Assembly: GCF_000189775.2 (NCBI RefSeq)
Contig: NC_015555.1
Location: 1,189,001 to 1,253,000 of the forward strand
Length of the DNA stretch: 64,000 nt
Origin: Thermoanaerobacterium xylanolyticum LX-11
Lineage (GTDB): Bacteria; Bacillota; Thermoanaerobacteria; Thermoanaerobacterales; Thermoanaerobacteraceae
Reading direction: 5' to 3'
Position 1 is the first letter of the stretch. Every line of letters begins with the position of its first letter. Under the pieces are notes generated by a model. The model saw nothing but the letters and a program-made list of their open reading frames with translations. It was not told the DNA's origin and did not search any database. Of this stretch, positions 1 through 6,953 are shown piece after piece. Position numbers and translations under genes: made by a program.

Positions 1-1
1 A

Positions 2-1216
2 TCAGATGTCATAGTCGAAAAACTGAAAGAGGTTGATGGCATAATAACAAGTGTAGACAAAGATTTACTTTTCGGATCGTCAATAGGTGAAAATATGTAT
101 TTAAAGATTGTGGATTCGCATGGGAAAATTGTGTACGTGTCTTCACCGCATTTGATTGATATACCATATGATAAAAATATAAATGTACCTACAAAAATAG
201 AAAAAGATGAGACACATATAGCATATATAAACAGAAAGTATACTTTTGGGAATAAATTTTTTTATATTCAGGTTTATGAAGATTTAAAAAATCAGTATTT
301 TTTCTTAAAGCTTTTGTTTGTTATGATGGCTGTTTCCGATGTCATTGGAGTTTTGGTGTCTTTTTTTGCAGGATATTTTATAACGGGTAGAGCATTAAGG
401 CCTGTTGATTATATGGTGAGAGAAGTTCATGCAATCGACGAAAAAAAATTAAATAAAAGATTGAGCATTAGTGGAAATAATGATGAACTGTCTAAGCTCG
501 CTGCTACATTTAATGACATGCTGGATAGGTTGGAAGACTATTTTAAAAGGCAGAATGCATTTATATCAAATGTTTCCCATGAGCTGAGGACACCTTTGTC
601 TATCTTGAAAGGATATATAGAACTTATAGACAGATGGGGGAAAGACAACAAAGATGTACTGGAAGAGTCTATAGGCGCTTTAAAAAAAGAAGAGCAAGAA
701 ATGGAGATATTGATTGAAAGGCTTTTAATGCTGGCAAGAGGAGATAACAAGACGCTTAATATAAATAAGAAATTATTTAATGTTTATGAATTGATTGCAG
801 AAATAGTCAGGGATGCTAAAGTGATTTTTAATGGGAAAAACATTGAAATTTTTTGCGATAAAAATTTGGAAGTGTATGCAGATAGGAACCTTATAAAGGA
901 GCTATTAAGAATAATTCTCGATAATGCATTAAAATATACAGATATTGACGGCAACATAAAATTTTATGCAGGGGAAGCAGATAATAATGTAGCCGTAACA
1001 ATTAAAGACGACGGCATTGGAATACCTGAAGAAGAGATTCCTTATATATTTGACAGATTTTACAGGGTTGACAAAGCAAGAAGCAAAGAAACTGGTGGAA
1101 TGGGTTTAGGACTATCTATTGCAAAACTTATTGTTGAGCTGCATGGTGGAAGTATTGAAGTAAAAAGCAAGTTAAATGAAGGATCCGAATTTAAAATAAC
1201 AATTCCCAAAATTTGA
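2..1216 (+). CDS. Sensor histidine kinase, 5' end outside the window
   Basis: Membrane histidine kinase of a two-component system. The reading frame is open from base 2, so the true start lies upstream; the first ATG at 95 is internal. After an extracytoplasmic segment comes a membrane helix (about nt 300-385), a HAMP linker, a HisKA domain with phospho-acceptor His in SHELRTPLS (codon at 578), and a HATPase domain with the N box near NALKYT and G boxes DDGIGIP and GMGLGLS. It autophosphorylates on His and passes the phosphate to a response regulator, presumably encoded just upstream. The ligand cannot be told from sequence. No terminator is seen between it and the next gene, which has its own promoter. 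Confidence 0.93.
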   Translation, partial: SDVIVEKLKEVDGIITSVDKDLLFGSSIGENMYLKIVDSHGKIVYVSSPHLIDIPYDKNINVPTKIEKDETHIAYINRKYTFGNKFFYIQVYEDLKNQYFFLKLLFVMMAVSDVIGVLVSFFAGYFITGRALRPVDYMVREVHAIDEKKLNKRLSISGNNDELSKLAATFNDMLDRLEDYFKRQNAFISNVSHELRTPLSILKGYIELIDRWGKDNKDVLEESIGALKKEEQEMEILIERLLMLARGDNKTLNINKKLFNVYELIAEIVRDAKVIFNGKNIEIFCDKNLEVYADRNLIKELLRIILDNALKYTDIDGNIKFYAGEADNNVAVTIKDDGIGIPEEEIPYIFDRFYRVDKARSKETGGMGLGLSIAKLIVELHGGSIEVKSKLNEGSEFKITIPKI

Positions 1217-1241
1217 TAGATGGGGGTGTTATTTATTTTTA

Positions 1242-1270
1242 GTGACATACTCCACAATATATGGTATAAT
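1242..1270 (+). promoter_or_regulatory. Sigma-A-type promoter of the zinc-ribbon gene
   Basis: GTGACA (1242-1247), 17-base spacer, TATAAT (1265-1270). It lies 36 bases before the ATG of the next gene. Confidence 0.65.
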
Positions 1271-1306
1271 ATATTTATAAAATCACTATATATTGGAGGG
1301 TATAAA

Positions 1307-1453
1307 ATGTTGCAAAAAGAAGCGACGAAGAATCAGCAGATGGAGGCAAAAAATTCTTCTAAGGAATATAAATGCCCTGATTGTGGGGCTCAGTTAGTTC
1401 CTGAAAGCGGATGTATTTACTGTCCATTTTGCGGTTACAGTGAATGCCACTAA
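1307..1453 (+). CDS. Small zinc-ribbon protein resembling the class II ribonucleotide reductase C-terminal tail
   Basis: A 48-residue protein with ATG at 1307 preceded by GGAGGG (1295-1300). An earlier in-frame start at 1220 lies upstream of the promoter and is unlikely. The N-terminal half is charged and low-complexity. The C-terminal half carries CPDCG, then GCIYCPFCGYSEC, two CxxC pairs plus a final Cys. The spacing resembles the redox/zinc tail at the extreme C-terminus of adenosylcobalamin-dependent ribonucleotide reductase (NrdJ). A stand-alone thiol or metal domain is inferred; whether it serves a reductase in trans is unknown. It is a single-gene unit between two promoters. Confidence 0.75.
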   Translation: MLQKEATKNQQMEAKNSSKEYKCPDCGAQLVPESGCIYCPFCGYSECH

Positions 1454-1479
1454 TTACCTATATTCCCATCAGTTTAATA

Positions 1480-1508
1480 TGGACATATACAAGCATTCCC
1501 CTTATAAT
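1480..1508 (+). promoter_or_regulatory. Promoter of the riboswitch-controlled hydrolase
   Basis: TGGACA (1480-1485), 17-base spacer, TATAAT (1503-1508). Transcription would start near 1515, just before the riboswitch. Confidence 0.75.
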
Positions 1509-1519
1509 TAAAGTAAAAT

Positions 1520-1628
1520 ATGCCGAATCCCCGAAAAGGGGTACGGGGGATCTTTTTTTGGGGTGAATCCACTTAAGTGGTAGGGCGGCCCTTTGCCCGA
1601 ACCCGTCAACTAACCTCGGAGGCAAAAG
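1520..1628 (+). ncRNA. ydaO-yuaA c-di-AMP riboswitch
   Basis: Matches the conserved landmarks of the ydaO-yuaA aptamer: a closing stem TGCC (1521-1524) with GGCA (1621-1624), GGGGTGAATCC (1560-1570), TAGGGC, and the 3' signature CCGAACCCGTCAACTAACCT (1597-1616). It sits between a good promoter and a LysM/SleB-type hydrolase, a typical target class for this riboswitch. In known members c-di-AMP binding turns expression off. A U-rich stretch (TCTTTTTTTG, 1551-1560) lies inside the aptamer, but I see no separate terminator hairpin after it, so the switching mechanism is not clear. Confidence 0.93.
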
Positions 1629-1638
1629 GGGGATTTTT

Positions 1639-2463
1639 ATGTTAAAAAAATGTATTAAGGTAAAGCCTCTCATTGCATCATTAGCAGCGGCTCTTTTATT
1701 TTCTCAGACGGCATTTGCGGCAACATATACTGTGAAGCCTGGTGATAGCCTATATAAAATAGGCTTAAATTATGGTACAACATACAATCAAATAATGAAG
1801 CTTAACAATATCAGTAATACAGTAATATATCCGGGGCAAGTATTAGTTGTACCTGGCAGTGACAACACATATACAGTCCAAAAAGGCGATAGTTTATACT
1901 TAATTGCCATGAAGTATGGTACTACTGTAGATGCTTTAAAAAATGTAAATGGTTTAACAGGCGATATGATTTATCCAGGTCAAGTTTTTGTCATACCAAC
2001 ATCGACGTCTGGCACACCATCAACTTCTTCAAGTATAAGAAGCGATGTAACTACAAACAGGGGTTCTGTCCAAAGAGGTGTTATTTCATACACAAATGCT
2101 GATTTGGATCTTCTATCAAGGCTTATAAATGCAGAAGCTGGTGGTGAATCGTATCAAGCTAAAGTTGCTGTCGGTGCCGTGATAGTGAATAGGGTAAAAA
2201 GTGGTATATTTCCTAACTCCATAAAGGGTGTAATATATCAAGTCGATAGCAATGGCTACTATCAATTTACGCCTGTTGAAAATGGCTGGATAAATCTACC
2301 TGCCACACCAGACTCAATAAGTGCTGCAAGGGATGCCTTAAACGGTGTAGATCCTACAAACGGTGCACTTTATTACTTTGACGACAGCAATACTAACCAG
2401 TGGCTTTGGTCATTGCCAGTTGCATTGAGAGTTGGAAATATGGTATTTTCTTATGCAAGATAA
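1639..2463 (+). CDS. LysM-containing cell-wall hydrolase, SleB family
   Basis: A secreted peptidoglycan hydrolase of 274 residues. A basic N-terminus and hydrophobic stretch end at an Ala-x-Ala site near residue 28 (signal peptide). Two LysM peptidoglycan-binding repeats follow, about residues 29-72 and 76-119, both with YxVxxGDSLYxI. A Ser/Thr-rich linker leads to a SleB/CwlJ-like hydrolase domain (about 152-274) beginning LLSRLINAEAGGESYQ, where the Glu of NAEA is the expected catalytic residue. The start ATG at 1639 follows AGGGGGA. The gene lies under a c-di-AMP riboswitch, which fits wall turnover being tied to turgor and potassium signalling. It may act in vegetative growth or in germination. 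Confidence 0.93.
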   Translation: MLKKCIKVKPLIASLAAALLFSQTAFAATYTVKPGDSLYKIGLNYGTTYNQIMKLNNISNTVIYPGQVLVVPGSDNTYTVQKGDSLYLIAMKYGTTVDALKNVNGLTGDMIYPGQVFVIPTSTSGTPSTSSSIRSDVTTNRGSVQRGVISYTNADLDLLSRLINAEAGGESYQAKVAVGAVIVNRVKSGIFPNSIKGVIYQVDSNGYYQFTPVENGWINLPATPDSISAARDALNGVDPTNGALYYFDDSNTNQWLWSLPVALRVGNMVFSYAR

Positions 2464-2492
2464 AGATGATGCAAAATTGAGAGGCTAAGAGG

Positions 2493-2530
2493 AGCAAAAT
2501 GGATACCGAAAGGTATCCATTTTGCTTTTA
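2493..2530. terminator. Bidirectional intrinsic terminator
   Basis: Perfect 15-bp stem, AGCAAAATGGATACC (2493-2507) with its complement at 2512-2526, and a GAAA loop. T-rich on both sides. It ends both the hydrolase and the convergent GDT1-family gene. Confidence 0.9.
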
Positions 2531-3094
2531 TAATGTTTTTGCTTCGTACAAAGTGATAAAGCCAAATATTATAAAAATGATCGCTGATATGTAGTGTAAA
2601 AGCCTTGTCGGCAATTTCTTACCTAAATAAACTCCCAATACGATTCCGATGACATCGGCCATAAAAATTCCTGCAGTAGCGCCTAATAAAACAAATACAG
2701 GATTTTTGTATGTGGCAGTAAGTGCTAATGTCGAAAGCTGTGTCTTATCTCCAAATTCCGAAATAAAATATGTACTTATTATGGTGAAAACCGGACCGTA
2801 TTTGGATTTTCTGATTTTTTCATGTCCTTCATGGCCATTTTTTAATGTAATCAACCCAAAAATTAAAAAAGATATGGCAGCCAATAGCTTCACGTATTTT
2901 ATCGGTATGTACTCTGTAATAAATGAGCCAAACAAAACTGCAATACCCATATTTAAAAGGGCAGCGATCAATATGCTAATTAAGACAGTTCTGGCTTTTA
3001 TAAATGTGGCAAATGCCATAGCCATAAACTGTGACTTGTCGCCCATTTCAGATGCAAAAACGAGAATAAAAGACGATATTAAAGCATTCATCAA
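2528..3094 (-). CDS. TMEM165/GDT1 (UPF0016) family manganese exporter
   Basis: A 188-residue polytopic membrane protein with about six helices and an internal duplication. Each half carries the family signature ExGDK(S/T)Q: SEMGDKSQ near residue 15 and SEFGDKTQ near residue 112. Members of this family exchange Mn2+ or Ca2+ for protons; the acidic residues of the two motifs line the ion site. The start ATG at 3094 follows AAGGAGG on the minus strand. A manganese-sensing riboswitch in its leader supports Mn2+ efflux as the job. The gene is alone in its unit. Confidence 0.92.
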   Translation of the reverse strand: MMNALISSFILVFASEMGDKSQFMAMAFATFIKARTVLISILIAALLNMGIAVLFGSFITEYIPIKYVKLLAAISFLIFGLITLKNGHEGHEKIRKSKYGPVFTIISTYFISEFGDKTQLSTLALTATYKNPVFVLLGATAGIFMADVIGIVLGVYLGKKLPTRLLHYISAIIFIIFGFITLYEAKTL

Positions 3095-3120
3095 ATCTGC
3101 CTCCTTGTAATTAGTATGCC

Positions 3121-3163
3121 AAAAAAATAAAACCTATTACATAATATGTGCAACATATTACGT
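3121..3163 (-). terminator. Expression-platform terminator of the Mn2+ riboswitch
   Basis: On the minus strand an 11-bp stem (3153-3163 pairing with 3139-3149, three-base loop) is followed by a T-rich run ending near 3121. It starts immediately after the conserved aptamer 3' end, as expected for a transcription-termination switch relieved by Mn2+. Confidence 0.75.
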
Positions 3164-3252
3164 AAAGGTCTCATTCTTTAAGGCAAAGCCAGGTTAAAAC
3201 CAGCATGTTGACTTTGCCACATATTTATATATGTGAACTACTCCCCTTTACA
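3162..3252 (-). ncRNA. yybP-ykoY manganese riboswitch
   Basis: The minus strand shows the conserved blocks of the yybP-ykoY aptamer: 5' AAAGGGGAGTAG (complement of 3239-3250), internal CAACATGCTGG and CCTGGCTTTGCC, and 3' GAGACCTTTA. The 5' AAAGG and 3' CCTTT ends pair to close the aptamer. A candidate -10 (TATAAT, complement of 3260-3265) lies upstream with a weak -35. Known members bind Mn2+ and turn on efflux genes, which matches the GDT1-family gene downstream. Confidence 0.93.
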
Positions 3253-3329
3253 TAGATAAATTATATAATATTTTTTAAAAGTCATAACTTCATTATATAA
3301 TAAGTCAAAAAATTATGTCAATGCAACTT

Positions 3330-3352
3330 GTTTCCTTTCAGAGATTTCGCAT
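3330..3352 (+). repeat. Left end of outer IS: 9-bp target duplication plus inverted repeat
   Basis: GTTTCCTTT (3330-3338) is the target-site copy and CAGAGATTTCGCAT (3339-3352) the terminal inverted repeat. Both recur at 6336-6358. Confidence 0.95.
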
Positions 3353-3506
3353 CAAAATTCCAGCAAAAAATTTATCTTTACAAGAATTTTTATATTTTAC
3401 ATCTAGTTGAATATATGGTAATAGTAAATCCATTTAGATGCTAAAAAAGTTATACTTTCCCCTTACCCCATGAATTTTAATAATGAATTTCCAGTTTTGT
3501 TTCAAA

Positions 3507-3957
3507 TTATGTCTTCACAAACAGTGGATTACTCCATCCAGTTTCTATGATAAATATCTCATCTTTTATATCTTCAATAATATCTATTTGAAGCATATGC
3601 TTTTCCCTAAAATTTCTTATACACCTGAAGAAATATAATTGCATCAAATTAAATGCTATTATTATAAACATTAACACAGTTTCTACACCCTCAGGACTGT
3701 GCATAAAACAGTGATTTAAGTGCCATTCTGTTTTTAATTGATGAAAAGCATTGTTTTCAATTTCCCATCTTTTATGTATTATTTTCCATAGAGTTTCTAC
3801 TGAAGTAACTTTAGAGGTAGTTATTATCCATGATTCTTTTGTTTCTACTTTGCTTGAGCTATGTATCTCCTCTATAAATTTTATAAACCTTACTTCTATG
3901 TCGGAATTAGGCATTTGAAAATTGTCTTCGTCCCAGGCCTTTATTTTAATATAATTG
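3507..3957 (-). pseudogene. C-terminal part of the interrupted outer transposase
   Basis: Encodes the C-terminal third of the outer IS transposase, including the conserved RWEIENNAFHQLK segment that holds the catalytic Glu. It is cut off from its N-terminal part (5352-6162) by the insertion at 3958-5351. Removing the insertion and one copy of TATAATTG rejoins the two parts in the same frame, reading NNYIKIKAWDED across the junction. The apparent ATG at 3983 belongs to the end of the inner IS and is not a native start. Confidence 0.93.
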
Positions 3958-3995
3958 CTATAGATGAGAAAATTCACTAACATAAATTACCATAA
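3950..3995 (+). repeat. Left end of inner IS: 8-bp target duplication plus imperfect inverted repeat
   Basis: TATAATTG (3950-3957) then CTATAGATGAGAAAA (3958-3972), identical for 15 bases to the inverted right end, with weaker similarity to about 3995. Confidence 0.93.
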
Positions 3996-4027
3996 TAAAC
4001 TTACATGAAAAAATTTAATAAAAAATA

Positions 4028-4107
4028 GAGACAAATGCTCGCTTCTATGGTATTAATATGTTGTTACCCTATAACAATATTAATCATAGGAGTGGAGCAA
4101 ATGTCTC
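4028..4107 (+). promoter_or_regulatory. Long hairpin masking the ribosome site and start codon of the inner transposase
   Basis: GAGACA (4028-4033) pairs with TGTCTC (4102-4107); GCTC (4037-4040) pairs with GAGC (4095-4098); CTATG and ATTAATAT with TTGTTA (from 4044) pair with the segment 4071-4089. The Shine-Dalgarno GGAGTGGAG (4089-4097) and the ATG at 4101 lie in the 3' half. Transcripts entering from outside would fold this way. Confidence 0.8.
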
Positions 4108-5297
4108 ATAATAAAAGAATAACAGAAAATTCATCAATAATCCAGTACTTAATGAAATTAAATTTTGCATTATATTTTACTAAACCTGTTATTCGTCATA
4201 TTGTAGAATTTATAATTGCTGCCACTCAAAAAGGTTATAGTGGTACTGTTACAGATATAGTTAATTTAAGCCTTGCTAATTGCCATAGAACTACATTTGG
4301 CAAATTCTTAAGCCAAGGTGTTTGGAATATAGAGTATGCATGGAGAGCTATAAGGCGAGAAGTTATTCGCATTATATTTGAATTATCCCAAACTAGCAAC
4401 AAGCCGATATTTGTGATTTTTGATGATACTATTGCTGAGAAGACAAAGCCTTCGTTACAGGCTAAACATACTATCCAGGCAACAGGATTCCATCAATCAC
4501 ATTTAAAAGGGAAGCAAGTTTGGGGACATCAACTTCTTACCATGATGCTATCTTGCGGCAATGTGGTATTACCTTACTGTATTGAGCGCTATGAAAAAGG
4601 TGGCAAAAGCAAAATCGAAAGAATATGCGAAATGGTATCTATGCTTCCAATACCTAAAGGACCAGCATATGGACTATGTGATTCATGGTACATAAACAAA
4701 AAAGTAATAGAAGCACATTTCGAAAGAGGATACCATCTCATAGGAGCACTAAAAACTAACAGAATTATCTATCCACAAGGCATTAGAATTCAGATAAAAG
4801 ACTTTGCCCAATATATCGAAAAGAACGAAGTTCACCTCGTTACAGTGAACGGTTCTAATTACTGTGTATATCGCTATGAAGGAGCCTTAAATGGAATAGA
4901 TAATGCTGTAGTAGTATTGTGTTGGCCTGAGAAAGCTTTTAAAAATCAGAAGGCTCTACATGCATTTATCTGTACTGATACTGAATTAGATACTGAGACT
5001 ATTCTAAAATACTATAGTCAGAGATGGCCTATAGAAATATTCTTTAGGCAGACAAAGAATAATCTTGGACTAAATACATATCAAGTACGCTCAACAAAAT
5101 CAATAGATAGATTATTATGGCTTATATCATTGACATACCTGTATTGTACGACTTCAGGTGACGAATATTATAAATTTGGGCAAGGAATAAAAATAGTACG
5201 CAAAGAAGTACAAAAGCAGCGTGTTCAATGGCTGTATGAGCGAGCTAATAATAAAGTACCTATTAATGAAATTTTAGCAGAACTACAATTAGCATAG
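4101..5297 (+). CDS. DDE transposase of the inner IS (IS4-superfamily, IS701-like)
   Basis: A 398-residue transposase starting at ATG 4101 after GGAGTGGAG. A 22-codon extension back to 4035 would run through the masking hairpin and lacks a ribosome site. DDE-type features: IFVIFDDTI near residue 120 (first Asp pair), GLCDSWYIN (second Asp), and YYSQRWPIEIFFRQTK near residue 330 (catalytic Glu in the YREK-like region). The N-terminal part is helical with a putative DNA-binding region. It appears full length with no frameshift. The exact IS family would need comparison with a curated IS set. Confidence 0.9.
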   Translation: MSHNKRITENSSIIQYLMKLNFALYFTKPVIRHIVEFIIAATQKGYSGTVTDIVNLSLANCHRTTFGKFLSQGVWNIEYAWRAIRREVIRIIFELSQTSNKPIFVIFDDTIAEKTKPSLQAKHTIQATGFHQSHLKGKQVWGHQLLTMMLSCGNVVLPYCIERYEKGGKSKIERICEMVSMLPIPKGPAYGLCDSWYINKKVIEAHFERGYHLIGALKTNRIIYPQGIRIQIKDFAQYIEKNEVHLVTVNGSNYCVYRYEGALNGIDNAVVVLCWPEKAFKNQKALHAFICTDTELDTETILKYYSQRWPIEIFFRQTKNNLGLNTYQVRSTKSIDRLLWLISLTYLYCTTSGDEYYKFGQGIKIVRKEVQKQRVQWLYERANNKVPINEILAELQLA

Positions 5298-5314
5298 GTG
5301 TAGTGCATCTATTT

Positions 5315-5359
5315 GATGGTAATATTTGTTATCAATTTTTCTCATCTATAGTATAATTG
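5315..5359 (+). repeat. Right end of inner IS: inverted repeat plus target duplication
   Basis: Complement of CTATAGATGAGAAAA at 5337-5351 followed by TATAATTG at 5352-5359, mirroring the left end at 3950-3972. Confidence 0.93.
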
Positions 5360-6162
5360 TTACTTTTTTTCTTAACAGTCCATTCTTTATCTGCTTCTCG
5401 ACACTTGAATAAACCAAGTGCATCCTTAACTATATTAAGTCTTTCATCTTTAACCCTTACTACTGCATCCATCCCTATTGATAATACTTCTTTAATCCAA
5501 GTAGATTTGCAATATAATGCATCAGCTACTATAATGTCTGCAAAATGATGAAATTCTTTATGCAATTTTCTAATTAGACGCTTGCCTGCTGTGATTTCTC
5601 CTTCGTCTTTATCTGAAGCATCTCTTTTAGGTTCAAGCATTTCCTGACCTATGATAAGATGTGGATCAGAACCTACAGATGCACATATTACTGACCTATG
5701 AAAGTAATGAGTAATCCCGTCCTTTTGGACTCGTGTAAGACAATTATCACAGCACTTATTAGTGCTTTCAAATAACTCTACACCATCTATTGCAACAACT
5801 TTTAGTCCATCTATAGTTCCTTTTCTAAAAACCTTATTTTTTGTACTTGTCTTGATTATACTATTATTAAGTTCATTTAAGCCATCTAAATCAAAATTGC
5901 TTAAAACACGCCTAATAGTGTCAATACGAGGAATTTTAGTCTTTTTAGGTAATACTTTTTTAAATTTACCTTTTTTAAGCCAATGTTCCAACCTATTAAA
6001 ACTCCTTATTTGAAGCATAAATCCAAATAATACTACAAAGGTAACTGTTGAAATTTTTACTGAAGATTTTGCTCTTTTATCTTTTAGGGTATTGATTTTT
6101 TCTCCAAGATGGTATATCTTAGAGAAGTAAATAAGCATTTGTTTTAAATAACTTTTGTTCAT
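5352..6162 (-). pseudogene. N-terminal part of the interrupted outer transposase
   Basis: Encodes residues 1 to about 270 of the outer IS transposase. The start chosen is ATG at 6162, preceded at good distance by AGAAAGGA; the longer frame from 6201 begins inside the leader hairpin loop. It contains a helical N-terminal domain, then VVAIDG (first catalytic Asp, about residue 120) and IIVADALYC (second Asp). It stops after reading into the inner IS end. The rest of the protein is at 3507-3957. Confidence 0.93.
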
Positions 6163-6168
6163 TTTATC

Positions 6169-6218
6169 AGCATCCTTTCTATTTAGGTTTTCGCAAAACA
6201 TATTATAGAAAGGATGCT
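6169..6218 (-). promoter_or_regulatory. Perfect hairpin masking the ribosome site of the outer transposase
   Basis: AGCATCCTTTCTA (6169-6181) and TAGAAAGGATGCT (6206-6218) are exact complements, 13 bp, with a 24-base loop. On the minus-strand transcript the second arm contains the Shine-Dalgarno AGAAAGGA seven bases before the ATG at 6162. Confidence 0.85.
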
Positions 6219-6331
6219 TTTATTTTGCAAATTTTTTTCTTTCAATTTCCAGTAAAAAACGGAAAATCACATATTTCTAGCTGCTCTTAGTTAAATTATA
6301 TAAATCAACGTGTTTATCACTCTATAATTTT

Positions 6332-6670
6332 TTAAATGCGAAATCTCTGGTTTCCTTTTCTAATTTTTTTCATGTTTATTAATTTTATTATTCCTCCGTA
6401 AACGAGAGAAAACCCAATTATGGCTGGTATTATAAATGCTATTATATTTAGCACATTTGTCTCATCGATTATGGCAACTATTATGGGTAATAATATTATC
6501 AAGCCAATGATTATTTGTATAAAAGGGTATTTGCCAACTCCTTTTATGGGTTCAGGAATCCGCCCTGTTCCTATATAATAGCCGGGGTTGTACTGGTTTT
6601 CCTCCCATTCTTTTAGGTCATCTAATTCCTTCTCAAATTCATTTTTTTTATTCGGCTCATTGTCTTTCAT
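6332..6670 (-). CDS. Hypothetical membrane protein, C-terminus rewritten by IS insertion
   Basis: A 112-residue protein; ATG at 6670 follows GAGGTG. The upstream in-frame GTG at 6679 lies inside the ribosome site. A charged N-terminal half (many Glu, Lys, Asn) is followed by two predicted membrane helices (about residues 48-68 and 73-95) and a basic tail. I do not recognise the family. The final codons, QRFRI and stop, come from the outer IS end. Joining the flanks across the target duplication gives the pre-insertion ending GNKLH and stop, so three native residues were replaced by five. Confidence 0.8.
   Translation of the reverse strand: MKDNEPNKKNEFEKELDDLKEWEENQYNPGYYIGTGRIPEPIKGVGKYPFIQIIIGLIILLPIIVAIIDETNVLNIIAFIIPAIIGFSLVYGGIIKLINMKKIRKGNQRFRI
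6336..6358 (+). repeat. Right end of outer IS: inverted repeat plus 9-bp target duplication
   Basis: ATGCGAAATCTCTG (6336-6349), complement of the left end, followed by GTTTCCTTT (6350-6358). Confidence 0.95.
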
Positions 6671-6690
6671 AAATAACACCTCATTGAAAC

Positions 6691-6735
6691 ATTCTAACTT
6701 TAGAATTATTATACAACTTTAACTTATTAATTCAA
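6691..6735 (-). promoter_or_regulatory. Promoter with palindromic operator for the small membrane protein
   Basis: On the minus strand TTGAAT (complement of 6730-6735), 16-base spacer, TATAAT (complement of 6708-6713). A palindrome ATTCTAA-CT-TTAGAAT (6691-6706) covers the expected start point. The regulator is unknown. Confidence 0.55.
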
Positions 6736-6840
6736 TCTAAAACCGGGGGACCAATGAATTTTATTTTTGTAGTCTACAATATCGTTAATTAGTCTTTTCT
6801 ACACTTTTAGAAATTCCTCCTAAGTCGTATGTAAAAATTA

Positions 6841-6937
6841 TTTACAAAAGCACATTTTTAATGGTATAATATTATTAGATAAAAGTTCGAGGCTCGAACT
6901 AATTTTTTAAAGGAATTTGGTTCGGACTATGAACTAA
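6841..6937 (+). promoter_or_regulatory. Promoter and two operator sites of the ROK-nagB unit
   Basis: TTTACA (6841-6846), 18-base spacer, TATAAT (6865-6870). Just after the expected start point lies a perfect palindrome AGTTCGAG-G-CTCGAACT (6884-6900). A second, weaker dyad TTGGTTC-7-GAACTAA is at 6917-6937. GAACTAA occurs at both sites. This is the arrangement expected for autorepression by the ROK protein. Confidence 0.75.
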
Positions 6938-6953
6938 TTAGGGAGGTGATAGA

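Larger units (their letters stand above)
3958..5351 (+). mobile_element. Inner insertion sequence nested in the outer transposase gene
   Basis: A 1394-bp element with inverted repeats starting CTATAGATGAGAAAA (15 identical bases, similarity over about 38) and a perfect 8-bp target duplication TATAATTG at 3950-3957 and 5352-5359. It holds one intact plus-strand transposase gene. Intact ends, target copies and gene suggest a recent insertion. Confidence 0.95.
3339..6349 (-). mobile_element. Outer insertion sequence, interrupted by a second IS
   Basis: Bounded by perfect 14-bp inverted repeats (3339-3352 and 6336-6349) and a perfect 9-bp duplication, GTTTCCTTT, at 3330-3338 and 6350-6358. Without the nested element and its extra 8-bp target copy it is 1609 bp with one minus-strand transposase gene of 417 codons. 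The transposase is a DDE type with similarity of layout to ISAs1/IS4-superfamily proteins (VVAIDG near the first Asp, RWEIEN near the catalytic Glu). The family call is approximate. The nested copy has inactivated it. Confidence 0.93.

Noticed and set aside
1458-1673. Minus-strand open frame of 71 codons
   Set aside because: It is the complement of the c-di-AMP riboswitch; no ribosome site.
2649-3110. Plus-strand open frame of 153 codons
   Set aside because: It is antisense to the GDT1-family gene, whose motifs and riboswitch are clear.
3958-5351. Possible inverted duplication sharing CTATAGATGAGAAAA
   Set aside because: These are the terminal inverted repeats of the inner IS, as shown by the flanking TATAATTG target copies.
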